NCBI RefSeq assembly: GCF_028330965.1
Contig: NZ_JAQMUB010000100.1
Location: 1-64,000, forward strand
Length of the DNA: 64,000 nucleotides
Source: Oscillatoria sp. CS-180
Lineage (GTDB): Bacteria > Cyanobacteriota > Cyanobacteriia > Phormidesmidales > Phormidesmidaceae
Direction of reading: 5' to 3'
Shown: in pieces, positions 8,001 to 16,810 of the stretch
Numbering within the stretch: position 1 is the first letter of the stretch
How the letters are laid out: each line of letters starts with the position of its first letter
The notes under the pieces: generated by a model
Databases searched by the model: none
What the model was told of the DNA's origin: nothing
The model's input: the letters and a program-made list of their open reading frames with translations, nothing else
Translations under genes and position numbers: made by a program

Positions 8001-9215
8001 ATGCTCGTCAAGGTGACTAAAGGCAGTGATGCTTATGGCCTCTGTGCCTATGTACTCAACCCTGAGAAGCAGCCGCGATCACAGCAGTCCTCGACTGAAG
8101 AAGATGCAGTTCTGGCTTCTAATATGTTGGGTCAAACCGTAGAGGAACTAGCGCGAGAACTGGAATGGAGCGCTGAGGCTTCAAGGCGTAAACCCGTCCA
8201 GAAAATTGTGGCTCACTACTCAGTTAGTCTGACACCTGGAGAGCGGCTGACTCCTCAGCAGATGGGTACGGTATCGCGGCAACTACTCATGGAGATGGGT
8301 CATGAACGCTGTTCCTACTTCGCGGTGCAGCATCATGACCAGGAGCATAAACGCGGGGTGCAGCATTGGCATATCGTTACAGCCACGGTCAACACCACCA
8401 ATGAATGGGTTAATGACAGTTTCAGTCATCTGCGGCTCCGACAGGTGGAACGATCTCTAGAGCGACAGTTTGGCTTGGTGGCCTGTCCTGCAAGGCCAGT
8501 CGCTGAGCAGAGAAATCTCACCACCGGCGAGGCCAGACGGAAGGAGCGCACGGGTGAAGTCCTGCCCAAAGAAAAACTCTGGGCAACAATCGACGCAGCC
8601 ACAGCAGATAAGCCCACAATGGCGCTGCTGGTCACAAGGCTGAAGGCCCAGGATATCGAAATACGCCTCCGGCTCACGGGCGATCGCTACACAGGGATCA
8701 GCTTTGGAGTCGATGACTCTGCCTTTGCTGGAAGGCGATTAGGACGTGCCTACTCCTTTGAGGGTCTTCAGCAATATCGTTCGATTTATTACGACACGGC
8801 TCAAGACAGCACCTTGCAGCAGGTGGCGAATGCCAGTCCTGCTAAGTGTCAGCAAAAGCTGGCAGACTACGAGGAGTACCAACGAACGCTACGAGAGCTG
8901 TATGAACAGTACGCCCAGTCAGCTATCAGTGAACCAGGGCCAAGACGCGATCGCGCAGTTGCGATCGGGGCGATCACCGCAGGGTATTCCGAACAAGAGA
9001 CCATAGAAATTGTTCGGCAGGGCGACACGGCTCAGGCAGTGAGAGAAGAATTTGGGCAACGTGAGGAACTGGACTACTCTCAGCAAACTGTTCAAACCCA
9101 GATAGAGCTTTGGCAGCAGCAGGTTGAGCAATATCGCCTAGCCCAAGTCGAAGCTCAGGAAAAGCAAGAGCGTCAGCAGTTGCGGTTTAAAGGTCAGCAA
9201 TTTCATATCTTGTGA
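8001..9215 (+). CDS. Conjugative relaxase (MOBP-like, Relaxase/MobA family)
   Basis: The protein opens MLVKVTKGSDAYGLCAYVLN, the usual relaxase motif I layout with candidate nicking Tyr at Y17 (Y12 is an alternative). Motif III has a histidine cluster in VQHHDQEHKRGVQHWHIV (H111, H112, H116, H122, H124), the metal-binding set of this superfamily. A helical, Gln-rich C-terminal part (about 260-404) follows. At 404 residues it is a compact relaxase with no helicase or primase domain. It would nick oriT, stay covalently bound and be passed to the VirD4-like coupling protein at 30071. It follows the MobC-like gene directly and its 3' end overlaps the convergent initiator gene by 13 bp. Confidence 0.85.
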   Translation: MLVKVTKGSDAYGLCAYVLNPEKQPRSQQSSTEEDAVLASNMLGQTVEELARELEWSAEASRRKPVQKIVAHYSVSLTPGERLTPQQMGTVSRQLLMEMGHERCSYFAVQHHDQEHKRGVQHWHIVTATVNTTNEWVNDSFSHLRLRQVERSLERQFGLVACPARPVAEQRNLTTGEARRKERTGEVLPKEKLWATIDAATADKPTMALLVTRLKAQDIEIRLRLTGDRYTGISFGVDDSAFAGRRLGRAYSFEGLQQYRSIYYDTAQDSTLQQVANASPAKCQQKLADYEEYQRTLRELYEQYAQSAISEPGPRRDRAVAIGAITAGYSEQETIEIVRQGDTAQAVREEFGQREELDYSQQTVQTQIELWQQQVEQYRLAQVEAQEKQERQQLRFKGQQFHIL

Positions 9216-10309
9216 CTATCTCCACTAATTCGAATTTTGTCAGTATTAAGCTGAAATTCAACCAGCACACTGTTCTTTCTCTTCCCTGGTACTTCACAAG
9301 CATTCAGCAAAAACCCTTTTTCTTTTAGCTCTTCGACCGTTCGCCAGAAGATAGCGCTATTTCGGGATGTATTACTCCCAAACAAATCCAAATTTTTAAA
9401 TAAATGGCGTCTCGATATGGTTAGATATTGACCATCTTTTGGAGAATCCCACTTTAGTCGACTAGCTAAATATATTAATAGCTTCGTCCCATAGTTATGG
9501 TTGGCGCTACCTCCAACTCGCTGTTGCATGTCAATATTGCCAAAAAGCACGTAATCACCACCATCTGGTGTTGGTGTTTGAAAGAATTCCAAATTCACCA
9601 CGTATTCGTCTGCTGACCCGTAGGTATAGTCAGCTGCTTTGTCTGTATCAAAATCACGCTGCACATTGTCAACTTTAAATTTTTGAATACGCAGAATATT
9701 TTTGATAGTGACCTCAGCTACGACGCCATTAGCGGTCTCAGTTTCTTCAGCATAAACCAGCTCAGTTCTATGTAATGCCATTAGATCGCAATGAAGCTGA
9801 GATCTGATGTTTGCATGAAAGCCACCATCTTTAGTGCGGCTGTAGCCCATAACTTCTAACAGATCGTTCGAGCGAAATTTAGCTACAGGCCCAGTCTCAC
9901 AAACCGAGGCCGCTCTATAAAGATAAAGAACCAGTTCCACCTGTCGCGGATTTAGAAAGGTAAGCAGTGTTGCTGTTAACCGCCGAACCCGCATATCCTC
10001 AATTTTTTCTAAGCCTTTAATGCCTTTGCTTAAGTAAGCTTCTAGGTCGATATTGTCATACTGCTTCTTAAGTTCTTGCCATGCTTCTCTAGAAAGATCT
10101 TCCAAGGGGATCCGACGCGTTAGCCCAACCTCACTTATCTCTTCTGGATCCGCATCGACCCTCATCTCTAAATAATAACCGCCTGCATCTGCACGGAGAA
10201 TGGGCAGGTTAACATCAGGATTACGAAAGGAAGCGCCTGCACGAGGCAAGAGCCGAACAAGCTGACTATCAACTGCGAATAAATCAAGTTGCGCGCTTGA
10301 GTTGCCCAT
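9203..10309 (-). CDS. Plasmid replication initiator protein
   Basis: A 368-residue protein whose start lies next to an iteron array at 10378-10803. It shows two winged-helix-like blocks: residues about 120-200 (LNPRQVELVLYLYRAASV, then KFRSNDLLEVMGYSR) and about 275-350 (YGTKLLIYLASRLKW, then TISRRHLFKNLDLFG). This two-winged-helix layout is typical of iteron-binding initiators such as RepE/RepA/TrfA. It would bind the iterons, open the origin and recruit DnaB, and probably autoregulates. The assignment rests mainly on this layout and on the adjoining iterons. Confidence 0.75.
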   Translation of the reverse strand: MGNSSAQLDLFAVDSQLVRLLPRAGASFRNPDVNLPILRADAGGYYLEMRVDADPEEISEVGLTRRIPLEDLSREAWQELKKQYDNIDLEAYLSKGIKGLEKIEDMRVRRLTATLLTFLNPRQVELVLYLYRAASVCETGPVAKFRSNDLLEVMGYSRTKDGGFHANIRSQLHCDLMALHRTELVYAEETETANGVVAEVTIKNILRIQKFKVDNVQRDFDTDKAADYTYGSADEYVVNLEFFQTPTPDGGDYVLFGNIDMQQRVGGSANHNYGTKLLIYLASRLKWDSPKDGQYLTISRRHLFKNLDLFGSNTSRNSAIFWRTVEELKEKGFLLNACEVPGKRKNSVLVEFQLNTDKIRISGDSHKI

Positions 10310-10377
10310 AACAAATGCTTTCCACAGCTTCGGTTAATGAGCCTCATAATAAAGGCGTTCTTTCAAAATAGAAAAGC

Positions 10378-10803
10378 CCTATCAATTTAGCGTACGTTTT
10401 TTAGTCAGTCTCCTATCAATTTAGCGTCAGGAATTGCCTATCATTTTGCCGTATGCGGTGAGTCGGTGCCTATCAATTTAGCGTCAGGAATTGCCTATCA
10501 TTTTGCCGTATGCAGTGAGTCGGTGCCTATCAATTTAGCCTCAGGAATTGCCTATCATTTTGCCGTATGCAGTGAATACTCCGAACAGCTCGTTTGTCTC
10601 TGGAAAGAGGTCTTAGCCAGTCTCCTATCAATTTAGCGTCAGGAATTGCCTATCATTTTGCCGTATGCGGTGAGTCGGTGCCTATCAATTTAGCGTCAGG
10701 AATTGCCTATCATTTTGCCGTATGCAGTGAGTCGGTGCCTATCAATTTAGCGTCAGGAATTGCCTATCATTTTACCGTATTCCTTGCCTATCACTTTGCC
10801 GTA
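10378..10803. repeat. oriV iterons: two alternating repeat types in two blocks
   Basis: Type A (CCTATCAATTTAGCGTCAG) starts at 10378, 10412, 10469, 10526, 10624, 10681 and 10738. Type B (CCTATCATTTTGCCGTATG) starts at 10437, 10494, 10551, 10649, 10706, 10763 (TTTACCG) and 10787 (CACTTTG). A and B alternate with 25 bp from A to B and 32 bp from B to A, giving a 57-bp unit. Three units form one block (10412-10590) and three form a second (10624-10790), 98 bp apart at corresponding A copies. A degenerate CCTATCA lies at 10853. The array sits beside the initiator gene and is the likely origin of vegetative replication. Confidence 0.92.
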
Positions 10804-11015
10804 TTAAGAATTTTAAGCGGTTGAATCCCTTGTACTCCAGTGCTAACCTCTGCCTATCAAAACAGATGAACTGATGCCTATGGTTCAAAAGCTATCTTGA
10901 GCAATCAGGGTGGTTTTTACTGCGATTGCTCAAGGCAAACGGCTTACGAAAGTCCAAAAGCAAAGACCCCAGCTCACCGTCCAAAGTTCGCGTAGGGCCT
11001 TTACTTAATTACACA

Positions 11016-11033
11016 GTCCACAAATGTGGACAA
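11016..11033. promoter_or_regulatory. Palindrome with DnaA-box-like sequence near oriV
   Basis: GTCCACA-AA-TGTGGAC is a perfect dyad. On the minus strand it includes TTGTCCACA, one base from the DnaA-box consensus TTATCCACA. It lies about 230 bp beyond the iterons, beside an AT-rich stretch, and just before the primase-like gene. It may be a DnaA site of the origin or an operator of that gene. No other DnaA box was verified here. Confidence 0.4.
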
Positions 11034-11312
11034 TTTTATCGTGTCTATTCATACTAGCAACTCCAGGCTTGATTTACTAGAGCAGCTTGAGCCTGCTTAC
11101 AACAACGGTTTAGGAGGTGTGCCATCTTAGCAACGGGCACTACCTCTTTCGCTTATGTAGAGGAGAAAGAAACCTTTCTTGCTCTATTTCCGCATCGCTA
11201 TGATTTTATTTATGCACCTCATCCTGACCCTGGAGATCGCCCTCAATGGCAAACAGAGAGCCGTTATCCTCTCAGCGATCGCCTGATTCAACAAGGGGCT
11301 TACCTTTACGGA

Positions 11313-12764
11313 GTGCGTTTTGGCACAGAGACTCAGTACTGCCTGCTAGATATCGATATTAGAAGTGCGTATCATCCTAAACAAGATCCGTTAGCCATCG
11401 AGCGAATCGCGGACGCCTTGGAACCTCTGGGTCTTGTTAGCTATGTAGCCTGCACGTCCAGCTATTCGCAAGGGCTGCACCTCTACTTCCCATTTGAGAC
11501 TTCTCAGAACTCTTGGCAGCTTTCAGCAGTGGTCACAACCCTGCTGGAAAATCAGGGTTTCAAGTGCCAACCCGGTCAGCTAGAAGTGTTTCCTAACCCT
11601 AAGCTTTATGTGGTTGATGGCACACCGAATCTCTTCAACGCCCATCGGTTGCCCCTGCAAGCGGGTTCCTATTTACTTAATGATCAGTTAGAGCCCATTA
11701 GCAGTCATCCAGAAACGTTTGTCCGTCAGTGGCAGTGGTGCCAGCAACGCAACTCGATTGACTCAGAGACTATCGACCAGCTACTTCAGCAGCAGCGTCG
11801 CCATCGTCATCGGGTATCGCAACGAGCCGATAAATTTCTCAATGATCTCAACGCTGAAGTTGAGGTGGGCTGGACGGGGAAAGGGCAAACGAATCGTCTG
11901 CTAGGCCGCATTACGATGCGGGCTTACGTGTTTCATCACATCATTCATGGTGGCCTGCCCCTAAGCGGGGATGCCCTGATTGAAGCGATTGTTTCCACCG
12001 CTCAATCTTTGCCGGGGTATCGAGAGTGGTGTGGGCATCAACATGAAATTCATCAGCGAGCCGCTGAATGGGCTAGATGTGTTGAGAACAGTCAATATTT
12101 TCCCTACGGCACCCCACGCGGCAAATATAAGTCCAAGCAAGATGTTAAGGATAGCGCAGCGGTCGAAACGACTTGGAATGAACAGCGATCGCAAACGGCA
12201 CAAAGCAAAATCCAGGCGGCGATGTTGGATTTGTACAACACTGGCAACCTCCCTCAAACTACAACGGCACGTTTCCAAAAACTTTTGGGGTATGGCATTG
12301 GCGGGAGCACACTCTATAAGTACAAACCCCTCTGGCACCCAGACCTGTGGAAAACCCCCCAGACCCCCCAACCTTTAAATGGGGCGGCAGCGTTGGCAAC
12401 GGCTGCGCCAGCCAACGCTGCTCACCCTACAAGCTTATTACCTGACGATGCTCGTAATCCTTTGCCGGACAAGGGTTTGACCCACCTTGAGGAGGCTGCT
12501 GCGGCATCGGAGGTGCGTAATGAAGATGCACTGGGAAGCTGGCGAAAGGTCTTTTTAGACCTTAAAACACGACAAGCGCAGCAAAAACGTCAGGCGCGAT
12601 CGCAAAAAGAGGCTTACCGGCAGTCCAGAGCGCGACAAGATCGCCAGAGTTACCGAGAAAAGATGATGGAGTATCTGCAATCGGGAGATCCGATCTTGAT
12701 TCGAGAGGCCGAGCAGTGGCTCTATCGCGAGAACGTCAATGAGCAAAACCTGGAGCCGCTTTAA
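11313..12764 (+). CDS. Primase-like replication protein (archaeo-eukaryotic primase type), copy 1
   Basis: The annotated start is GTG (11313). The frame stays open and clearly coding for at least 62 further codons upstream (ETFLALFPHRYDF, then YPLSDRLIQQGAYLYGVRFG), to about 11127. A strong AGGAGG lies at 11112-11117, but the only in-frame codon at proper spacing is ATC, so the true start is unresolved. The core shows an AEP-like pattern: YCLLDIDI (acidic DxD, metal binding), YSQGLHLYFPF (Gly-Leu-His) and HRLPLQ. Later come GWTGKGQTNRL and WCGHQHEIHQRAAEW. The C-terminus is basic and helical. It is close to oriV, so priming of plasmid replication is a reasonable role. It is a paralogue of the convergent gene at 12790. 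Confidence 0.7.
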   Translation: MRFGTETQYCLLDIDIRSAYHPKQDPLAIERIADALEPLGLVSYVACTSSYSQGLHLYFPFETSQNSWQLSAVVTTLLENQGFKCQPGQLEVFPNPKLYVVDGTPNLFNAHRLPLQAGSYLLNDQLEPISSHPETFVRQWQWCQQRNSIDSETIDQLLQQQRRHRHRVSQRADKFLNDLNAEVEVGWTGKGQTNRLLGRITMRAYVFHHIIHGGLPLSGDALIEAIVSTAQSLPGYREWCGHQHEIHQRAAEWARCVENSQYFPYGTPRGKYKSKQDVKDSAAVETTWNEQRSQTAQSKIQAAMLDLYNTGNLPQTTTARFQKLLGYGIGGSTLYKYKPLWHPDLWKTPQTPQPLNGAAALATAAPANAAHPTSLLPDDARNPLPDKGLTHLEEAAAASEVRNEDALGSWRKVFLDLKTRQAQQKRQARSQKEAYRQSRARQDRQSYREKMMEYLQSGDPILIREAEQWLYRENVNEQNLEPL

Positions 12765-12789
12765 TGACCGCCCGCGAACATCTTTCGAG

Positions 12790-14397
12790 TTAAGCGCAGA
12801 CTCCCTCATGAATTTGCAAGAAGTAGAGCAACTTGACGAGTTCGTGATCGTTCAGTTCGCGCAAAGAAGATCGCCCCTCGAAGCGAGGCTGCAAAAACTC
12901 ACGCAAATCCTCGATTCGCCACTTAAGCTGCTGAATTTTTCTTTGGGTGAGTGAATAGCACTCGTCAAATGGGATATCAGGAGGTGGGCTGAGGCTAGAC
13001 GGTGCCAGTTCAAGCTGTGGAAAACCGTCAAAATCCCCCCGCGCCCCCCTGGATTGAATATTTTTTTCTTCCGAGCCCACCTCATTTTGAGAACAACACT
13101 TCATGTCCCCCCTCTTGGTGTGTAACACTGCCTGTTCATCAGGGTTTTGTGGATCGGGATCGCTTTCGCGGGGACTTAAATCTGTTGTCTGCTCTTCTGT
13201 TACAGGCGCTTTATCCGGGTGCCAGAGATCTGCATTCTTGTAAACCGTCTTTAAGCTGCTGCCTGCAAGCTCAGCAATGCGGTAAGCAAGATTGCGAATC
13301 GTGGTGAAGGGTTCGCTGTCTTTGATCTGCTGGATTGCCTCAGCGATGCGACAACGGGCGTTTTCGGCTTTAACGGTGTTGTTGCCCCCTGGGGGTGGTG
13401 TGGGTTTCTCCCTGGTGCCGTAGGGCCAGTAGAGCTTAGGGACTGAACGAGACCACTCTCTAGCGCGTTTGTGGATTTCGTGCTGATGGCCGCAATACTC
13501 GTAGTAGCCGGGAGCACGGGTAGCAACATCAACGATGTAATTCACCAGGTCTGACCCACTTAGGCCCTCAAAAACGTGCCCCCGCTCCGCGATCGCCTTA
13601 ATTAATTGGTTAGTCTGTCCTGGCCCGGTCCAGCCTTGGGCGATCTCATCGTCAAGATCTGCTTTCCATGCGGTCGCTTCCCGCGAAAGTTTTCGCCTTC
13701 GAGATGCCTGCTTCCGCGCCTCTCTTCCGTGTGGCAGTGCTGCCCGCAGCATCTCCATATCTTGCCCCTGTGTGGCCCAATCCCAGGTTGTGAAAAAGTC
13801 GGAGAGGCGATCGCCGATTGGATTGAGGTCATCGTCAAGCAGGCAGGAGCCAGACTGCGGTTGGAGAGGGAGCCGATGGCCGTTGTACTCAATGAACTTA
13901 TCGACGCCGTAGGTTTTGGTGTTTGGGAAAATTTCGAGGTGGCCCTTCTCAATCTCGAATCCTTGGGCAATCAAGCATTGTTCGATAACGCAGGCCAGGT
14001 CAAAGGTGGGCACCTCTTCAGCCAAGGGAATATAGAGATGAAGCCCGCCGCTAAAGCTGGAGCGGATAGGCAGGGTTCGAGTAATGCCGATCGTTTCTAG
14101 CGCAAAGGTGATTTCTGTGACGGCATCAGCGTTGCAGTAGCGCCCTAATTTGTCGAGGTCAATCAGTGCGTATTGAGTCGTATGGCCAAATCGGACGCCA
14201 ACTAGCTTGTGAGGGTCTAACCAGTCGCGCCATAGCGATCGCGGGCGCAACTCGTAGTTCAGCGTGCGCCAACGAGCCGGGGAAATGTTAGGAGACTCCA
14301 ATGCTTCCCACAGATAATTTCCAAACATATGGAGGAACCGCTGCCCGTCTCCAGATTTGGGCAAGAGCGGGGTATCCTCGCTGCTTAAGCGAGACAT
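12790..14397 (-). CDS. Primase-like replication protein (archaeo-eukaryotic primase type), copy 2
   Basis: It is paralogous to the convergent gene at 11313. Shared blocks are GVRFGHTTQYALIDLD, FSGGLHLYIPL, HLEIFPNTKTYGVD, GHRLPLQ, GWTGPGQTNQLI and YCGHQHEIHKRAREW. The acidic pair in LIDLD and the GLHLY histidine fit the AEP-type catalytic core. The ATG start at 14397 (MSRLSSED) is preferred; an in-frame TTG at 14454 would add 19 residues. The C-terminal third has a variable linker (about 400-480), then a helical segment (LTQRKIQQLKWRIEDLREFL). The 3' ends of the two paralogues are only 25 bp apart. Either copy may serve replication and the other transfer; nothing visible decides this. Confidence 0.7.
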   Translation of the reverse strand: MSRLSSEDTPLLPKSGDGQRFLHMFGNYLWEALESPNISPARWRTLNYELRPRSLWRDWLDPHKLVGVRFGHTTQYALIDLDKLGRYCNADAVTEITFALETIGITRTLPIRSSFSGGLHLYIPLAEEVPTFDLACVIEQCLIAQGFEIEKGHLEIFPNTKTYGVDKFIEYNGHRLPLQPQSGSCLLDDDLNPIGDRLSDFFTTWDWATQGQDMEMLRAALPHGREARKQASRRRKLSREATAWKADLDDEIAQGWTGPGQTNQLIKAIAERGHVFEGLSGSDLVNYIVDVATRAPGYYEYCGHQHEIHKRAREWSRSVPKLYWPYGTREKPTPPPGGNNTVKAENARCRIAEAIQQIKDSEPFTTIRNLAYRIAELAGSSLKTVYKNADLWHPDKAPVTEEQTTDLSPRESDPDPQNPDEQAVLHTKRGDMKCCSQNEVGSEEKNIQSRGARGDFDGFPQLELAPSSLSPPPDIPFDECYSLTQRKIQQLKWRIEDLREFLQPRFEGRSSLRELNDHELVKLLYFLQIHEGVCA

Positions 14398-14583
14398 ATT
14401 TCCAATCTCAAAGTCTATAGATGAAGGGAATGGACTTTGAGGTGATCGCTGCAATCCTGCAAAAAACTGTGTCGCAAAATCAGCATAGCTGCTACCATAA
14501 CAGCAACTAAGCTTTGAGCGATCAACTCAGCTTGTGTTCCGGAAGTAAGAGGCGGCGAACCTATCACTTCTAGATCTTCTTTG

Positions 14584-14615
14584 AAGCCTTCAGTGTTACA
14601 GCACTGGAGGCTTTT
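14584..14615. terminator. Strong hairpin, possible terminator
   Basis: Arms AAGCCTTCAGTG (14584-14595) and CACTGGAGGCTT (14602-14613) form a 12-bp stem with one T-G pair and a 6-nt loop, followed by TT. The 330-bp gap (14455-14787) holds no protein gene. The hairpin may end a short transcript, or block readthrough into the primase-like gene from either side. Confidence 0.4.
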
Positions 14616-14844
14616 AAGCGTTCTTGGGCATAACTACCTCCCAGCGCACTACCTGCAAATTTGCAACCGTTAATCTTTAGTGAACAGGATAGCGCTGATC
14701 GCCTTTAAAGAGATCAGAGATTTATGTGGCCTGGAGGTGCGATTCTTGAAAGTATGCAAACTTTCTGAAATATGGAACAGTTATTGATTGAGTGAAAAAA
14801 GTCTGTATGTTATAGAAACCGCCCCCATACCGGATGTCGCCGAA

Positions 14845-15300
14845 ATGAGTAACCCGGAGAGTGGAGACGCCTCTCCTACCAAGCCGCGCACTACCGTTCA
14901 GGCTGCTCTGCAAATTACAATTGAAGACTGTATCCCCAACGCCCGAGAGTTTTCCAGAGGGTCGGGCGTTCCATCGCCTACCCTTTCTGAATTTAAGAAC
15001 AATAAGAGAAGTATCAACCTAACTACACTTCAGTTGATTCTGGATGCCCTAGATGCAGAGCAATATGCATATTTTCTAGAAGTGCTAATCAAAGGAGATA
15101 TGTTGCTTAGTAAAAGAATAGTTGATTGGGCTGAAGATTCAAATGTTCGATCTGCTGATCCAATCACACTGAAGCGCTCATTTCATGCCCTCGTTGCCAG
15201 TTACTGCTCGCAATGTAATCGTGAGGAACAACTTGAGTTGCTTGCCGTCATTCATAGAGCCTCGGTACAAAATGCCAGACTTTTAGGCGAAAGCGATTAG
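14845..15300 (+). CDS. XRE-like helix-turn-helix regulator
   Basis: A helix-turn-helix lies at about residues 30-75 of this frame (NAREFSRGSGVPSPTLSEFK, then SINLTTLQLILDAL), with the spacing of Cro/XRE repressors. The C-terminal 60 residues are helical (LKRSFHALVASYCSQCNRE, then LELLAVIHRA). The same two-part design, including a C-terminal LLQSLKTYLREC-type helix, recurs in the opposite-strand gene at 15766, so the two are probably paralogues. ATG 14845 is used here; a TTG at 14788 in the same frame would add 19 residues. It may regulate the transfer or replication genes, but no target is shown. Confidence 0.65.
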   Translation: MSNPESGDASPTKPRTTVQAALQITIEDCIPNAREFSRGSGVPSPTLSEFKNNKRSINLTTLQLILDALDAEQYAYFLEVLIKGDMLLSKRIVDWAEDSNVRSADPITLKRSFHALVASYCSQCNREEQLELLAVIHRASVQNARLLGESD

Positions 15301-15453
15301 ATATCTCTGTTTAGTTGGTATCGCCATTTTGTCAATGCTTTCGATAGCAAATGCTATCAATTTATGGTGGGTACAGTTGTATGTGCAGCATTGATATACT
15401 TGCTATAAGATCAGCATCTTTCAAATTTGTAACCTCTAAACGAGGCCAAACGC

Positions 15454-15714
15454 ATGAGCAATGGTTCTGACCAGCAAAGGCTGAGTGAAAGTTCAGTTAG
15501 AGCCTCTTTATCAGATCCCGCACGATACGTTTGGGATGAGTTTTGGAAGCTTTCACAGCGTGACCAAGACCTTTTAATGGCTAGAATGCTGGCTCAAATT
15601 CCTATGACGATGGTGGTTGGAGGGCAAGGTCAGGGTGGAGAGCTGACCGTCTATCCTCGCAGCGATGTGACTGGCATCCTGGGCGATCTAGTGCAGCGTC
15701 AAACCAAATCTTGA
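15454..15714 (+). CDS. Hypothetical protein, 86 aa
   Basis: Family not recognised. The protein is soluble-looking and helical in its first 50 residues (YVWDEFWKLSQRDQDLLMAR), followed by a Gly/Gln-rich turn (VVGGQGQGGELTVYP). A weak GAGG lies about 10 nt before the ATG. It lies between two helix-turn-helix regulators, and its size and position suggest an accessory regulatory protein. This is inference only. Confidence 0.55.
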   Translation: MSNGSDQQRLSESSVRASLSDPARYVWDEFWKLSQRDQDLLMARMLAQIPMTMVVGGQGQGGELTVYPRSDVTGILGDLVQRQTKS

Positions 15715-15765
15715 CCATTTGCCGTTCAACCGCTGCTCATTGGAATGTCTGCTTGTTTCCGGTGC

Positions 15766-16140
15766 TCAAGCATCCTGGCTTTTATGGCCTTGCTGACGTG
15801 CATCAATCATGACCCCGAATACTTCAAGGTACTCGCTCTGTGAGCACTCCCTCAGATAGGTTTTAAGACTTTGGAGAAGCTGACTGCGATTTGACAAAGC
15901 TATAGGCAACACATGATCTTCTCCAGAATCTAAAAGTGAATAGAAGAAGCTTCTGGCATCCATTGGCAAACAGTCAATTATTTTTTGAAACTTCTTGCTT
16001 CCCATATCATTCTTTCCGTCTAGATAACGGGAAATCATACTTTCAGAAACGCCGCTTTCTTCAGCAATATCTTTTCGGTTAATGCGGAACTCCGAAAAAG
16101 TTTCGTTCAGCGCGTCATGAAGACCTAATTCTGCAGGCAT
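15766..16140 (-). CDS. XRE-family helix-turn-helix regulator, 124 aa
   Basis: A clear XRE helix-turn-helix spans about residues 12-60: FRINRKDIAEESGVSESMIS, then RYLDGKNDMGSKKFQKII. The C-terminal half is helical (LLQSLKTYLRECSQSEYLEV) and resembles that of the regulator at 14845. The gene is followed by a 286-bp AT-rich gap on its upstream side (16141-16425) with no feature I can name. Likely a DNA-binding repressor; the target is unknown, and the repeated GATATCTGCCC element nearby at 16750 is a candidate. Confidence 0.75.
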   Translation of the reverse strand: MPAELGLHDALNETFSEFRINRKDIAEESGVSESMISRYLDGKNDMGSKKFQKIIDCLPMDARSFFYSLLDSGEDHVLPIALSNRSQLLQSLKTYLRECSQSEYLEVFGVMIDARQQGHKSQDA

Positions 16141-16425
16141 GATGGAAACACCTAAATGTTAATTTTATTTGGAATTTGCCAAAAATATCCGGATCCTTCC
16201 AGGGAGGAAATAAAAAAATATAGTGTCTTTATTATTACGAGTACCCTATGAAATAGTCATAAGCCGAAAGCTTTTACCTGTAAGTTTTTTGTAGGGATTT
16301 CCGATTTAGATACACAGTGAAGCAAGTAAAAGGATTGTATAATTCGATAGCAGTAGTCCGCAAGCTCTGTTTTTCTGAATGCCTGATCGGGTTGCTTGGG
16401 CTTGATGTTTGCGCTGGGCTCTGGG

Positions 16426-16665
16426 TCAAACTGAAACCGTGAAACACCCAATCGTCATGAGCAACCAGCGCAGCATTCCGCCAAAGCTGTGCAAAGTGTT
16501 TGTCCATGACTTGAGCGGTGCGGCAAAAGTTACAGTTAGCAGCGTAAAGCCTGCGGCAAACTGAATGCCGTCGATACCTCCCTTCAGAGCCAGCAGGCCC
16601 AGGCAACCAAACGCGATCGCGCAACCGATTTCGATTAAACGCCTGACGCGCTCAAAAATTGACAT
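16426..16665 (-). CDS. Small membrane protein, 79 aa
   Basis: Family not recognised. Two or three hydrophobic segments (IGCAIAFGCLGLLALKGG, FAAGFTLLTVTFAAPL, GMLRWLLMTIGCFTV) in 79 residues suggest a small inner-membrane protein. It is divergent from the gene at 16811. Its start lies about 85 bp from the transfer element at 16750, so both could share that control region. Reading-frame support is modest. Confidence 0.4.
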   Translation of the reverse strand: MSIFERVRRLIEIGCAIAFGCLGLLALKGGIDGIQFAAGFTLLTVTFAAPLKSWTNTLHSFGGMLRWLLMTIGCFTVSV

Positions 16666-16749
16666 CAGGGCAACCTAGAATTTTTCTCTATCATCGCTGA
16701 TTTCGTCGGTGACCTCATGGGATATCCCCCAAATATCAAAAAAGATGAG

Positions 16750-16773
16750 GGAGATATCTGAGAGATATCTGCC
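16750..16773. promoter_or_regulatory. Transfer-operon element, copy 2
   Basis: GGAGATATCTGAG followed by AGATATCTGCC, then TGATACG, lies 38 bp before the preferred start of the gene at 16811. It is almost identical to the copy at 33466 and to the inverted copy at 7348. The two AGATATCT palindromes are spaced by one helical turn. This suggests a dimeric regulator bound in tandem. Confidence 0.7.
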
Positions 16774-16810
16774 TGATACGTTGCTGGAAAGATCCTTAAA
16801 AGGAGGATGT

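Noticed and set aside
10594-10824. 76-codon frame across the iterons with internal peptide repeats
   Set aside because: It is a by-product of the 57-bp iteron units. The same repeats continue outside it with stops.
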